A stretch of 64,000 nt of DNA from contig NZ_KB849211.1 of the NCBI RefSeq assembly GCF_000368025.1, forward strand, positions 405,155 to 469,154. Direction: 5' to 3'. This DNA comes from Acinetobacter parvus DSM 16617 = CIP 108168. GTDB lineage: Bacteria > Pseudomonadota > Gammaproteobacteria > Pseudomonadales > Moraxellaceae. The position numbers and the translations under genes were made by a program. Position 1 is the first letter of the stretch, and each line of letters starts with the position of its first letter. Shown piece by piece: positions 8,005 to 16,663 of this stretch. The notes under the pieces are model-generated. The model made no database searches, was not told the origin of the DNA, and saw nothing but the letters and a program-made list of their open reading frames with translations.

Positions 8005-9054
8005 ATGAACATTCAACAAGCATTGAATCATATTACCAAAAACATTCATTTGACCCAGCCGCAAATGGAAGATGTCATGCGTAGCATTATGCAGGGTGAA
8101 GCCACCGACGCCCAGATTGGCGCATTGATGATGGGCCTACGCATGAAAGGCGAAAGTATTGATGAAATCACGGCTGCGGCACGGATTATGCGTGAGTTTG
8201 CCATCAAGATCGATGTCAGCGATATTCCCCATTTGGTCGATATTGTAGGAACAGGTGGTGATGGCCAAAACCTGTTTAATGTCTCCACTGCCTCAAGTTT
8301 CGTGATTGCTGCTGCGGGTGCGACTATCGCAAAGCATGGCAATCGAGGTGTGTCCAGTAAATCTGGTTCATCAGATGTATTGGAACAGATGGGTATTCAG
8401 CTTGATCTGGATATGCAACAGACTGAACGTTGCATTCGTGAAATGGGTGTGGGTTTCCTGTTTGCACCGAATCATCACAAGGCCATGCGTTATGCTGTGG
8501 CACCACGTCGTGAACTGGGTATTCGTAGTATCTTTAATTTATTGGGTCCTTTAACCAATCCTGCTGGTGTCAATCGTTTTGTCATTGGCGTGTTTTCTGA
8601 TGAACTGTGTCTTCCAATTGCTGAGGTTTTAAAACAGCTGGGAGCAGTACATGTCATGGTGGTGCATTCCAGAGACGGTCTGGATGAAATCAGTCTAGCG
8701 GCACCCACCACAGTGGCCGAACTCAAGGATGGTGAAATCACTGAATGGACGATTACTCCAGATGAAGTTGGAATTCCATCACAGACACTGACGGGTTTGG
8801 TTGTGAACAGTTCACAAGAAAGCTTGCAGTTGATTAAGGATGCTTTGGGCCGTAACAAATCAGAAATCGGTGAAAAAGCAGCCAACATGATTGCACTGAA
8901 TGCAGGTGCAGGTATTTATGTGGCAGGCATGACCAAGACCTATAAACAAGCCGTTGCGCTGGCGCAGGATATTCTCTATGGCGGACAGGCCCTGGAAAAA
9001 ATGAGTATTCTGGGTGAATTTACCAAAACATTGAAACAATATCAGGCAGACTAA
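8005..9054 (+). CDS. trpD: Anthranilate phosphoribosyltransferase TrpD
   Basis: Transfers phosphoribosyl from PRPP to anthranilate, the second tryptophan step, as a cytoplasmic homodimer. The 349-residue length is normal. Motifs include the PRPP-binding VGTGGDGQNLFNVST loop, AKHGNRGVSSKSGSSD, the LGIRSIFNLLGPLTNPA segment and the HSRDGLDEISL metal-site region. The ATG follows the trpG stop codon directly, so translation is coupled. Confidence 0.97.
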   Translation: MNIQQALNHITKNIHLTQPQMEDVMRSIMQGEATDAQIGALMMGLRMKGESIDEITAAARIMREFAIKIDVSDIPHLVDIVGTGGDGQNLFNVSTASSFVIAAAGATIAKHGNRGVSSKSGSSDVLEQMGIQLDLDMQQTERCIREMGVGFLFAPNHHKAMRYAVAPRRELGIRSIFNLLGPLTNPAGVNRFVIGVFSDELCLPIAEVLKQLGAVHVMVVHSRDGLDEISLAAPTTVAELKDGEITEWTITPDEVGIPSQTLTGLVVNSSQESLQLIKDALGRNKSEIGEKAANMIALNAGAGIYVAGMTKTYKQAVALAQDILYGGQALEKMSILGEFTKTLKQYQAD

Positions 9055-9063
9055 GGATTTCTC

Positions 9064-9870
9064 ATGATCAATATTCAAAATACCATTCTCGGTAAAATTG
9101 TTGACCGTAAACATGAGGAACTTGCCGCACGTTTAAAACAGCGTAGCCTGCATGATGTTGAACAATGGGCGAAAGAGGCAACACCCGTGCGTGGTTTTGC
9201 CCATGCCCTGCAACATAAACGTCCAGCCGTGATTGCTGAGATTAAAAAAGCATCACCATCTAAAGGCGTCATTCGTGCAGACTTTAATCCTGCGGAAATT
9301 GCACAGCAGTATGAACAAGCTGGAGCAGCATGTTTATCTGTTTTAACTGATGTGGATTTCTTTCAGGGTGCAGATGAAAATATTGCAATTGCACGTAACC
9401 ATTGTGCCCTGCCCGCTTTACGCAAGGATTTTTTGATTGATCCTTATAATGTGGTTGAGGCACGAGCCTTACATGCAGACTGTATTTTATTGATTGTGGC
9501 ATGCTTGTCTGATCAGCAGCTAGAAGAAATGTCGAAAACAGCATTTGAACATCAACTGGATGTATTAGTTGAGGTGCATGACGAAGACGAACTGGAACGT
9601 GCCTTACAGTTACCTGAGCAATGTATTCTCGGTGTCAATAACCGTAATTTAAAAACCTTTGATGTGGATTTAAATACTTCATTGCGTTTAAAGAAATTGC
9701 TACCAGCCTCTCGTGTGTTGGTCACTGAAAGCGGCATTGCCACACCTGCTGATGTGGAAATGATGCAGGCCAATGATATTCACACTTTCCTTGTTGGTGA
9801 AAGTTTTATGAAACAGCCTCGTCCTGATTTAGCGTTTGGTGAATTGTTTGGGAAACCAGAACTGGTTTAA
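9064..9870 (+). CDS. trpC: Indole-3-glycerol phosphate synthase TrpC
   Basis: Closes the indole ring by decarboxylating CDRP, the fourth tryptophan step. This is a monofunctional TIM barrel of 268 residues; the fused TrpF of E. coli is absent. Motifs include AVIAEIKKASPSKGVI with the catalytic Glu and Lys, ALRKDFLIDPYNV, VLVEVHDEDE, GVNNRNLKTF and VTESGI. It lies 9 bases after trpD and 7 bases before the smr gene, so trpG-D-C-smr is one operon. Confidence 0.97.
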   Translation: MINIQNTILGKIVDRKHEELAARLKQRSLHDVEQWAKEATPVRGFAHALQHKRPAVIAEIKKASPSKGVIRADFNPAEIAQQYEQAGAACLSVLTDVDFFQGADENIAIARNHCALPALRKDFLIDPYNVVEARALHADCILLIVACLSDQQLEEMSKTAFEHQLDVLVEVHDEDELERALQLPEQCILGVNNRNLKTFDVDLNTSLRLKKLLPASRVLVTESGIATPADVEMMQANDIHTFLVGESFMKQPRPDLAFGELFGKPELV

Positions 9871-9877
9871 ATTTATT

Positions 9878-10567
9878 ATGAGCAAACATGATTCATCGCT
9901 TTCTAAAGATCAGTTTAACCTGCTAAAAGCCTTTAAAAAGCAAATTTCCAACCCTCAATCCAGCGCGGTTGCCAAACAGGCTGAGTCAAAAAAAACTCAG
10001 GTTGCTGTTGAAGAGCTGGAAGATACCGAGCTTTTTAAAAAAGCACTGGTCGGTGTAAAACCTATCGCCAATGATAATATTGCCAATACCAAAACCACCC
10101 GCAGCAAAAAGGTGGATGCGCAGACATTGGCAAAACGGGCCGCGGCTGAGGGTTCTGCCGAACAGGAACATACTGAGATTTCAGATACCCAGGCCATCCT
10201 GAATCCTGTTGCAAGCCAAGCTGCTTTAAGCTATCGCATCGCAACCTTGCAGCATAAAGTTTTTGAGGATTTAAAAGCAGGCAAAATGCGCTGGTTTGAG
10301 GCAGTGGATTTACATGGCTGTACCGTTGAGCAGGCACGGTCAGCCGTTTTGCAAATTATCCAGATTGCAAAAGATGAAAATCAGAATGTCATTAAAATTG
10401 TGCATGGCAAAGGTCCAGAAGCGATTTTAAAAACCTATGTCAATGGTTGGCTCAGACAACACCGTGATGTATTGGCTTTTGTCAGTGCACCTGAAAATCA
10501 GGGCGGTACAGGTGCAGTTTTGGTGCTGCTTAAACGTGCTGAAAAAAATCCAAAGTACAATCAGTAA
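9878..10567 (+). CDS. Smr-domain endonuclease (SmrB-like)
   Basis: The start at 9878 (MSKHDSSLSK) gives 229 residues. The N-terminal half is charged and Ala-rich, probably disordered. The C-terminal half is an Smr domain: AVDLHGCTVEQARSAV carries the LDLHG-type motif, VIKIVHGKGPEAILK the HGKG loop, and the end reads VSAPENQGGTGAVLVLL. In E. coli SmrB this domain cleaves mRNA between collided ribosomes, and the C-terminal half here is close to that subfamily. The N-terminal half is longer than in E. coli. It may share the trp operon transcript by position only. Confidence 0.85.
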   Translation: MSKHDSSLSKDQFNLLKAFKKQISNPQSSAVAKQAESKKTQVAVEELEDTELFKKALVGVKPIANDNIANTKTTRSKKVDAQTLAKRAAAEGSAEQEHTEISDTQAILNPVASQAALSYRIATLQHKVFEDLKAGKMRWFEAVDLHGCTVEQARSAVLQIIQIAKDENQNVIKIVHGKGPEAILKTYVNGWLRQHRDVLAFVSAPENQGGTGAVLVLLKRAEKNPKYNQ

Positions 10568-10568
10568 T

Positions 10569-10620
10569 CGGCAATTGGATCAAAACTCAATTTTTTAATC
10601 GTTTTCTGATACAATTGCCG
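10569..10620. other. Inverted repeat between smr and folE
   Basis: CGGCAATTG at 10569-10577 is matched by CAATTGCCG at 10612-10620, followed by TTTTG. The 9-bp arms are perfect but the loop is 34 bases. It could be a weak terminator of the trp-smr operon, or an operator for folE, which starts 31 bases downstream. The sequence does not decide between them. Confidence 0.4.
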
Positions 10621-10651
10621 TTTTGTTCAATCCACCTGAGTGAACATTGTT

Positions 10652-11206
10652 ATGTCTATGCAGCAATCGTACGCAAATATCTTAACTGCCGTTGGTGAGG
10701 ATTTAAATCGCCCAGGCCTAAAAGATACGCCAATGCGTGCGGCTAAAGCTTTTTCTTTTTTAACTTCTGGCTATAGCAAAACGCTTGAGGAAGTGACCAA
10801 TAGTGCGGTTTTCCCATCCGATAACCATGAAATGGTATTGGTCAAAAATATCGAGTTCTATTCACTGTGTGAACACCATCTGCTGCCTTTCTATGGTCGT
10901 GTGCACATTGCTTATTTACCTGAAGGTCAGGTGCTCGGTTTATCCAAGTTTGCCCGTATTACGGAAATGTTTGCCCGTCGTTTACAGATTCAGGAAAACT
11001 TGACCCAGCAAATCGCAGAAGCTGTTGCTGAAGTGACTCAGGCACGTGGTGTTGCTGTAGTGATTGATTCAGCGCATATGTGCATGATGATGCGTGGTGT
11101 TGGCAAGCAGGAATCCACCACCCGTACTGTTTCGTTTATTGGTGATTTTAAGACGGACAAGGAAACTCGCCGTGAGTTTTTAAGTGCGGTTCCTGAAAGT
11201 TATTGA
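10652..11206 (+). CDS. folE: GTP cyclohydrolase I FolE
   Basis: Converts GTP to 7,8-dihydroneopterin triphosphate, the first step of folate synthesis. ATG at 10652 (MSMQQSY) is preferred over an in-frame GTG 12 bases earlier and gives 184 residues. Zinc and active-site residues are visible: Cys and His in YSLCEHHLLPFYG, His in AHMCMMMRGV with the second zinc Cys, and QESTTRTVSF. The family normally forms a homodecamer. The cupin gene follows 14 bases later. Confidence 0.96.
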   Translation: MSMQQSYANILTAVGEDLNRPGLKDTPMRAAKAFSFLTSGYSKTLEEVTNSAVFPSDNHEMVLVKNIEFYSLCEHHLLPFYGRVHIAYLPEGQVLGLSKFARITEMFARRLQIQENLTQQIAEAVAEVTQARGVAVVIDSAHMCMMMRGVGKQESTTRTVSFIGDFKTDKETRREFLSAVPESY

Positions 11207-11220
11207 TCTGAGTATTTACC

Positions 11221-11583
11221 ATGTCATCCATTTATCTCGCTGGTCAGGGACAGCTTATTCAACATGAAGCTAGTGTTGATTACCCTCGCCCTGATCGATT
11301 GGTGAAAGGCAACCCACAACGCCTAACTTATAGCTTATATGAACATCCTCATATGAGTTGTGGAATTTGGCAATGTGAAGTGGGTGCATGGAATATTCAG
11401 TTTGCCGACAATAAACAGGAATTTTTTCAGGTGATTGAGGGCGCTGTGCGTATCCATGATGCACAAACCAATACGTTTATTGAAGTGGCTGCTGGAAATG
11501 CGGGTATTATTCCACCTGCATTTATTGGCACATTTGAAGTACTTGAAGCAGTTAAAAAGTATTATGTGATTGTAGATGTTTGA
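11221..11583 (+). CDS. Small cupin-domain protein
   Basis: This 120-residue single-cupin protein belongs to the group with WQCEVGAWNIQF and EFFQVIEGAVRIHD motifs (DUF861/EutQ-like). The usual metal-binding His cluster is reduced: a Glu is present but the HxH of motif 1 is not, so it may not bind metal. It lies 14 bases after folE on the same strand and is probably co-transcribed. Substrate and role are unknown. It converges with the DUF817 gene, leaving only 11 bases between the stops. Confidence 0.75.
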   Translation: MSSIYLAGQGQLIQHEASVDYPRPDRLVKGNPQRLTYSLYEHPHMSCGIWQCEVGAWNIQFADNKQEFFQVIEGAVRIHDAQTNTFIEVAAGNAGIIPPAFIGTFEVLEAVKKYYVIVDV

Positions 11584-11594
11584 TCTCATCATAT

Positions 11595-12389
11595 TTAATA
11601 CAATCGCCAAGTCCCATTTTGATCACGCTCACCCAGTATTTTTAAGACCAGAACCAAGCTTAACAATAACAGTAAATACCAGGAACCCAGTTTCCCCCAG
11701 CCAACCATATGCCATGCATCAACCTGACTGGGATAAAGCCAGATTTTATAGAAAGTACTGATATTTTCAGCAATCCAGATCAGGAATGCGAGTATCAGCA
11801 AAATCGGCAGCATCGGAACCTTGAAACGATGTTGGGCGAGTTGAAAATACAGTTTTGTTTTCCAGAAAATCACCACACTCCAGATAAATAATCCCATACG
11901 AATATCAGGAATAAAGAATTTGGTCATGAAATTTAAATAAGACAAAACTGCCAGGCACAACATATTGCCAAACTGGGGGAGATTTTCAAAAGACACCTGA
12001 TACAGGCGGAGTGACCTTGCAAAAAAGCTGCCGACCGCAGAATACATAAAACCCGCAAATAATGGCACCGTAAGCAACTTAAAGATGGCAGGCTGAGGAT
12101 ATTGCCATGATGCAATTGCAGGATGCGTCAGAAAAATCTCCATCCCCATCGCCATAATATGGAATAAGGCAATGACCTTGGCTTCATCCCAGGATTCAAG
12201 TTTTAAATACAGCAGGCAAATCTGGATCATCAGCGCATAAAACAACAAATAGTCATAACGGTAAAAACCGTAATATTCCTGACTTCCCATCGGTGCAGTT
12301 ACTGCAAAAGCAATTAAAAGCAGCAATCCAAATAAGGCAGCCGAAGCTGCCCTACTGATAAAATTTATTGGTAATACAATCAACTGCAC
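11595..12389 (-). CDS. DUF817-family integral membrane protein
   Basis: This 264-residue protein has about eight predicted membrane segments. The signature YYGFYRYDYLLFYALMIQ, the SWDEAKVIALFH region, and SWQYPQP with VPLFAGFMYSAVGS match DUF817, a family of unknown function found in proteobacteria. The start is GTG. No catalytic site can be named. It lies 44 bases downstream of hemE on the same strand and may share its transcript. Confidence 0.8.
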   Translation of the reverse strand: MQLIVLPINFISRAASAALFGLLLLIAFAVTAPMGSQEYYGFYRYDYLLFYALMIQICLLYLKLESWDEAKVIALFHIMAMGMEIFLTHPAIASWQYPQPAIFKLLTVPLFAGFMYSAVGSFFARSLRLYQVSFENLPQFGNMLCLAVLSYLNFMTKFFIPDIRMGLFIWSVVIFWKTKLYFQLAQHRFKVPMLPILLILAFLIWIAENISTFYKIWLYPSQVDAWHMVGWGKLGSWYLLLLLSLVLVLKILGERDQNGTWRLY

Positions 12390-12433
12390 AAAACTGATCC
12401 TAGCTGGTTTAGCCTTGAAATGCCTTATAAATA

Positions 12434-13507
12434 TCAGCCTAGATATTTCGCGCTATATTCATGTACGGTATCCACAAAAATCTTGGGTTGGGCTGGATCG
12501 ACCCATTGGGTAATACCATGCCCTAAATTAGCAATATAACCTGTTTTTTCACCATTGCTGTAGGCATCATCCAGCATGGCTTTGACCGATTTTTCAATGG
12601 ATGCCGTCGAACCATAAAGCGTAGCTGGGTCAAGATTCCCCTGCAAGGCGGCTCGTTCTGCAACCACGTCTCTTGCAGTATAAAGTGGCGTTGTCCAGTC
12701 CAGTCCAAATGCATCTGCACCTGTTGTCAGCATGGCTTCCAGCCATTGTCCACCACCTTTGGTAAAGACAATAATCGGAATACGGTGGCCATCTTTTTCA
12801 CGCTGAAGTCCAGCAATGATCTTGGTCATATAGTTCAATGAAAATTCAATATATTCCCGATGTGCCAGCGCGCCCCCCCAACTATCAAAAATCTGAATGG
12901 CCTGTGCGCCTGCATCAATCTGTGCATTGAGGTAATCAATCACTGAATCGGCTAAATGATCAAGTAAGGCATGTAACACTTCTGGCTGTGCATACATCAT
13001 ATTCTTGATAAAGCGGAATTCCTTGCTGGAACCGCCTTCCACCATATAAGTGGCTAAAGTCCATGGGCTTCCAGAAAAACCGATTAAAGGGACGTGTCCG
13101 CCTAAAGCAGATCGAATGGCTGAAACGGCATTCATAACATAGGCCAGGTCAGACTTGGCATTGATTTTCGGCAGGTTGGCGACATCCTGTTCCGTACGTA
13201 CTGTTTTATGAAACTTTGGCCCTTCCCCCGCCTCAAAATACAATCCCAATCCCAGCGCATCAGGCACGGTTAAAATATCAGAAAATAGAATTGCGGCATC
13301 CAGTTCATAACGGCGTAAAGGCTGCAAAGTAACTTCACAGGCAAATTCTGTATTTTTACATAGAGATAGGAAATCCCCTGCCTGTGCGCGAGTTTCTCGA
13401 TATTCTGGTAAATAACGCCCTGCCTGACGCATCATCCATACAGGTGTGGTGTCTACAGGTTCACGTAATAAAGCTCGTAAAAAACGATCATTTTTCAACG
13501 TTGTCAT
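12434..13507 (-). CDS. hemE: Uroporphyrinogen decarboxylase HemE
   Basis: Removes four carboxyl groups from uroporphyrinogen III to give coproporphyrinogen III in haem synthesis; a soluble TIM-barrel dimer. ATG at 13507 (MTTLKNDRFL) gives 357 residues, the usual length. Motifs include PVWMMRQAGRYLPEYR, which holds the conserved substrate-binding Arg residues, AILFSDILTVPDALG with the essential Asp, IGFSGSPWTLATYM, QIFDSWGGAL and NLGHGI near the end. Confidence 0.97.
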   Translation of the reverse strand: MTTLKNDRFLRALLREPVDTTPVWMMRQAGRYLPEYRETRAQAGDFLSLCKNTEFACEVTLQPLRRYELDAAILFSDILTVPDALGLGLYFEAGEGPKFHKTVRTEQDVANLPKINAKSDLAYVMNAVSAIRSALGGHVPLIGFSGSPWTLATYMVEGGSSKEFRFIKNMMYAQPEVLHALLDHLADSVIDYLNAQIDAGAQAIQIFDSWGGALAHREYIEFSLNYMTKIIAGLQREKDGHRIPIIVFTKGGGQWLEAMLTTGADAFGLDWTTPLYTARDVVAERAALQGNLDPATLYGSTASIEKSVKAMLDDAYSNGEKTGYIANLGHGITQWVDPAQPKIFVDTVHEYSAKYLG

Positions 13508-13671
13508 GACCAATCTCTAAATTCTTTCATGTGGAACGCATCATAACAAAGTTAGCCTGGAATTTATAATTTCAATTCCATACAAACATTACACCTTTAA
13601 ACAAAAATTTCGCTTTGACACAAAACTGCTACTGCAAGCGTAATTATTTTCTGTAATACTTGTAATATGTT

Positions 13672-13939
13672 AGGGTCTGTCAACATTTCAGCCATGCCTT
13701 GCGTTATAGGCTAAAACGACATAAACAAGGCATGAAACGCAGGCAATGGTGACTCCCTTGTCAAGTTTCATAACGCAGTTTAGGGAATTTTTAGCCATAA
13801 CCCTGCGGGACAGGGACATTTTTTGCCGCTACTGCGTTATGCCTTATTCATTTAGAATAGCTAAATTTCATAAGTCATGCCTTGTACCGTCTAAAAAATG
13901 TCTTCTGTCGCAAGTATGTGTGAAACGTTGACAGACCCT
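13672..13939. repeat. MITE-like repeat element, copy 1 (268 bp)
   Basis: The element is bounded by AGGGTCTGTCAAC and its exact reverse complement GTTGACAGACCCT, a 13-bp terminal inverted repeat. The interior is full of complementary arms (GCGTTAT/ATAACGC, GGCTAAAA/TTTTAGCC, CCCTG-cggga-CAGGG), so its RNA or single strand would fold strongly. It encodes no convincing protein. A diverged second copy is at 41521-41785. No target duplication is obvious. It sits 36 bases before the L,D-transpeptidase ATG. A structured small RNA inside it is possible. Confidence 0.75.
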
Positions 13940-13975
13940 CAATCTCAATATGAATAATTCTTAAGGTTAAATTGC

Positions 13976-15166
13976 ATGTTTGTTCGCTCATTACTCGCTG
14001 TGAGTTTAAGTTCTATTCTGATTAATGTTGCTTTAGCTGCACCAACAACTGAGCAACCTTTAAATCCCAAAAAAATTTCGACCTCAGTTGAAGATCCAAT
14101 TGATCCTTTAGCAATTAATGTTGCGTCATCTTCAAGTGCGGTTGCGCAGGCAGCCTCAGAACCACAGGCGGCTTCTGAACCACAACCCAATAATGCCGCC
14201 TCAACCGTTTCCCAGAATCTGGAAAAAGCCCCAGATTCAGCAGCAACATCCAAGTCAGTGTCTACAAGCTGGAACCTAGACTCGCTTAATAATGCCGAGT
14301 GGTCTGAGAATATGCCAAAAGGCCAATCTCCTGCTTATGCACGTGCCCATGTCATGCTGAACAATGCACATGCGTCACCAGGTGCGATTGATGGTGCCAA
14401 TGGTAAAAACACGCTGAAAGCGATTGCGTCATTCCAGCAAATGAATGGCATCACCCCAACAGGTGAACTCACCAAGGAAACATGGGATGCACTGGTTTCC
14501 AAGCAAACCAAACCAGCCTATGTTGAATACACCACAACCGATGCTGATTTTAAAGGTCCGTATGCAGACTCAATCCCATCAGATTATGCGCTGCAAGCTA
14601 AAATGAAAGGCCTTTACTACACACGCGTGACAGAAATGCTCGGTGAAAAGTTTCACATGGATGAAAAATTCCTGAGACAGTTAAACCCAAACGCAACATT
14701 CAAAAAACCAGGTGAAAAAATCGTTGTTGCCAATGTGCGTAACGACTTGCCTGAAGACATCCATTTAATCGTGGCACATAAAGGCGCAAAACAGCTTTAT
14801 CTGTTTAATAGCCGTAACCAAATGATTGCTTCATTTCCTGCGACAATTGGCAGTGCTGACACGCCTTCTCCAACAGGTACCTATAAAGTGGTCGGTGTTG
14901 CGAAAAACCCATACTATAGCTACTCACCATCCAACTTTGTTCAGGGGAAAAACCTTAAGCCACTGACCTTGCCACCTGGTCCCAACGCACCTGTGGGCAA
15001 TATCTGGATTGGTTTAAGTAAAAAATCATTTGGTATTCATGGTACGCCAAACCCATCATTAATTTCCAAGACCGCCTCACATGGTTGTATCCGTTTAACC
15101 AACTGGGATGCCAATGACTTGGGGAATAAAGTCCGTTCAGGTGTAACCGTAAAATTCCTTGAATAA
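13976..15166 (+). CDS. Periplasmic L,D-transpeptidase (YkuD family) with peptidoglycan-binding domain
   Basis: This 396-residue protein has an N-terminal signal sequence (LSSILINVALA|AP), a Ser/Ala/Pro-rich linker, a peptidoglycan-binding domain at about residues 105-180 (ARAHVMLNNAHASPGAIDG, TLKAIASFQQMNG), a LysM-like segment, and a YkuD domain at the C-terminus. The catalytic site reads FGIHGTPNPS...ASHGCIRLTN with nucleophile Cys near residue 371. Such enzymes make 3-3 cross-links or attach substituents to peptidoglycan and are insensitive to most beta-lactams except carbapenems. AAGG lies about 9 bases before the ATG. Its promoter must be within or beside the repeat element upstream. Confidence 0.9.
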   Translation: MFVRSLLAVSLSSILINVALAAPTTEQPLNPKKISTSVEDPIDPLAINVASSSSAVAQAASEPQAASEPQPNNAASTVSQNLEKAPDSAATSKSVSTSWNLDSLNNAEWSENMPKGQSPAYARAHVMLNNAHASPGAIDGANGKNTLKAIASFQQMNGITPTGELTKETWDALVSKQTKPAYVEYTTTDADFKGPYADSIPSDYALQAKMKGLYYTRVTEMLGEKFHMDEKFLRQLNPNATFKKPGEKIVVANVRNDLPEDIHLIVAHKGAKQLYLFNSRNQMIASFPATIGSADTPSPTGTYKVVGVAKNPYYSYSPSNFVQGKNLKPLTLPPGPNAPVGNIWIGLSKKSFGIHGTPNPSLISKTASHGCIRLTNWDANDLGNKVRSGVTVKFLE

Positions 15167-15190
15167 TTTCAGGGTTATTCCAAGTAAATT

Positions 15191-15227
15191 AAAACCGAAT
15201 ATTGTTTACTAATATTCGGTTTTTTTA
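15191..15227 (+). terminator. Rho-independent terminator after the L,D-transpeptidase
   Basis: AAAACCGAATATT and AATATTCGGTTTT form a 13-bp perfect stem with a 7-base loop followed by Ts. It sits between convergent genes and probably terminates both. Confidence 0.9.
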
Positions 15228-15238
15228 ATTGCCAAGTT

Positions 15239-16501
15239 TTATTCAACAATAGGCAATGGTTGATAGTAAATTTGATTTCGCCCTAATTTCTTTGCTCGAT
15301 ATAATGCTTTATCCGCAGTTTGAATCAGAACATCCTGACTGATTTTAGGATTACCATTAAAAACGGTAATGCCCAAACTAATGGTGACATAATTAGAGAC
15401 CAGTGATTTCTCATGTACAATCATTAATCGGTCAATGGCGCGGTAAATATTGGTTGCAACCGCATACGCACCTTGAGCAGAAGTTTCAGGCAACAGCACC
15501 ACAAATTCCTCTCCCCCATAACGTGCAATAAAATCCATATGGCGAATCGAACTTTTTATGGTTTTTGCGACTTCAGAAATCACCTGATCCCCCATCTGAT
15601 GACCATAAAAATCGTTGTAGTTTTTAAAATAATCAATATCGATAAACAGCACAGATAACGACGTGCTTTCCTTACATGCCAGGTTATAGTAATGGGTAAA
15701 CATTTCCTCAAAAGTACGACGATTCGACACATTGGTCAGTTCATCATGCTGACTTAGATGGAGCAGTTCGGAGGCCTGTAAGCGTAGAATTTTCTCATCA
15801 ATCTCAGATATTTTTGATTTTATAAAAATCCGTTGCTCTTTAGAATTCAGCATTACACTGATGGAAAAACCCAGGAGCAGGCTTCCAATAAAGTTCCGAC
15901 CTATCATCAAAAGGTCATAGGGAATATTTAAAAAATAAAGAAAAAACAGGGTAACAATTGCCGCAAAAGAACCGATCCACAACATATGCAAGGGTTTGAT
16001 ACCACTCAGGATAAAGCCCAGCATGTATAAGAAAGCAACCAGCACCATTGCCTGGTTCTGCAACACCACATTGGAGACCCCGATCATCAGCGATGAAGTC
16101 AGTACAATGGTAAAAAAAACAATCGTACAAGCGGCTGGATAAAAGAAAGCTCTTAGGTTTCTAAAACGGGAAAAAGCCCAGAATAAAAACAGTGCGGCCC
16201 CCACAACAATTAAACTTAAAATGCTGTAAATAAAATCGAGAACAAAATGTGGACTTTCACGAAGAACAAAATAATTGGAGGGCAAGATCAACAGTACAAA
16301 AATGGTATAGGTAATCACACCCTGACCAAAAAACTGAATGGCATTGACACGTGTTCGGTCAATATTGAATGCCCAAAACTCATCTTCCAACTTTTTAGGG
16401 AGCAAGGTCTGCCGGTTATTTGATTTAAAATGCTGAGCAACAAGCTGCTCTAGATCCTCTTTTGACCTCCGTAATTGATCAAGATCATACTGGTTATCCA
16501 T
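15239..16501 (-). CDS. Membrane-bound diguanylate cyclase (GGDEF)
   Basis: About 420 residues. Residues 50-210 form six or so transmembrane helices without a recognised sensor family. A short helical linker leads to a GGDEF domain at about 255-415 that starts HLSQHDELTNVSNRRTFEE and carries the intact active site ARYGGEEFVVLLPE. The protein should therefore make cyclic di-GMP at the inner membrane. I see no RxxD inhibitory site directly before the GGEEF. The start is taken at 16501; an in-frame TTG two codons upstream is possible. No EAL domain and no operon partner. Confidence 0.9.
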   Translation of the reverse strand: MDNQYDLDQLRRSKEDLEQLVAQHFKSNNRQTLLPKKLEDEFWAFNIDRTRVNAIQFFGQGVITYTIFVLLILPSNYFVLRESPHFVLDFIYSILSLIVVGAALFLFWAFSRFRNLRAFFYPAACTIVFFTIVLTSSLMIGVSNVVLQNQAMVLVAFLYMLGFILSGIKPLHMLWIGSFAAIVTLFFLYFLNIPYDLLMIGRNFIGSLLLGFSISVMLNSKEQRIFIKSKISEIDEKILRLQASELLHLSQHDELTNVSNRRTFEEMFTHYYNLACKESTSLSVLFIDIDYFKNYNDFYGHQMGDQVISEVAKTIKSSIRHMDFIARYGGEEFVVLLPETSAQGAYAVATNIYRAIDRLMIVHEKSLVSNYVTISLGITVFNGNPKISQDVLIQTADKALYRAKKLGRNQIYYQPLPIVE

Positions 16502-16663
16502 CCTCAATACTCTTTTTATAATGCACTATTCTTATGCCGCATAAAAATAACACAAAATCGCATTTTGTCATGTGCTTTGGTTAACCACTTATCCATAATT
16601 GTAGTTACCATTTTCACACTATATGCATTATTATTTGTATTATTTTTAAGTTTGAAGTACGCC

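Noticed and set aside
13746..13931. Open frame inside the MITE-like repeat
   Set aside because: It follows the repeat's inverted arms, is not maintained in the second copy and has no protein-like pattern.
16475..16663. N-terminal extension of PyrC
   Set aside because: The extension is hydrophobic and AT-rich, overlaps the divergent GGDEF start and exceeds the family length.
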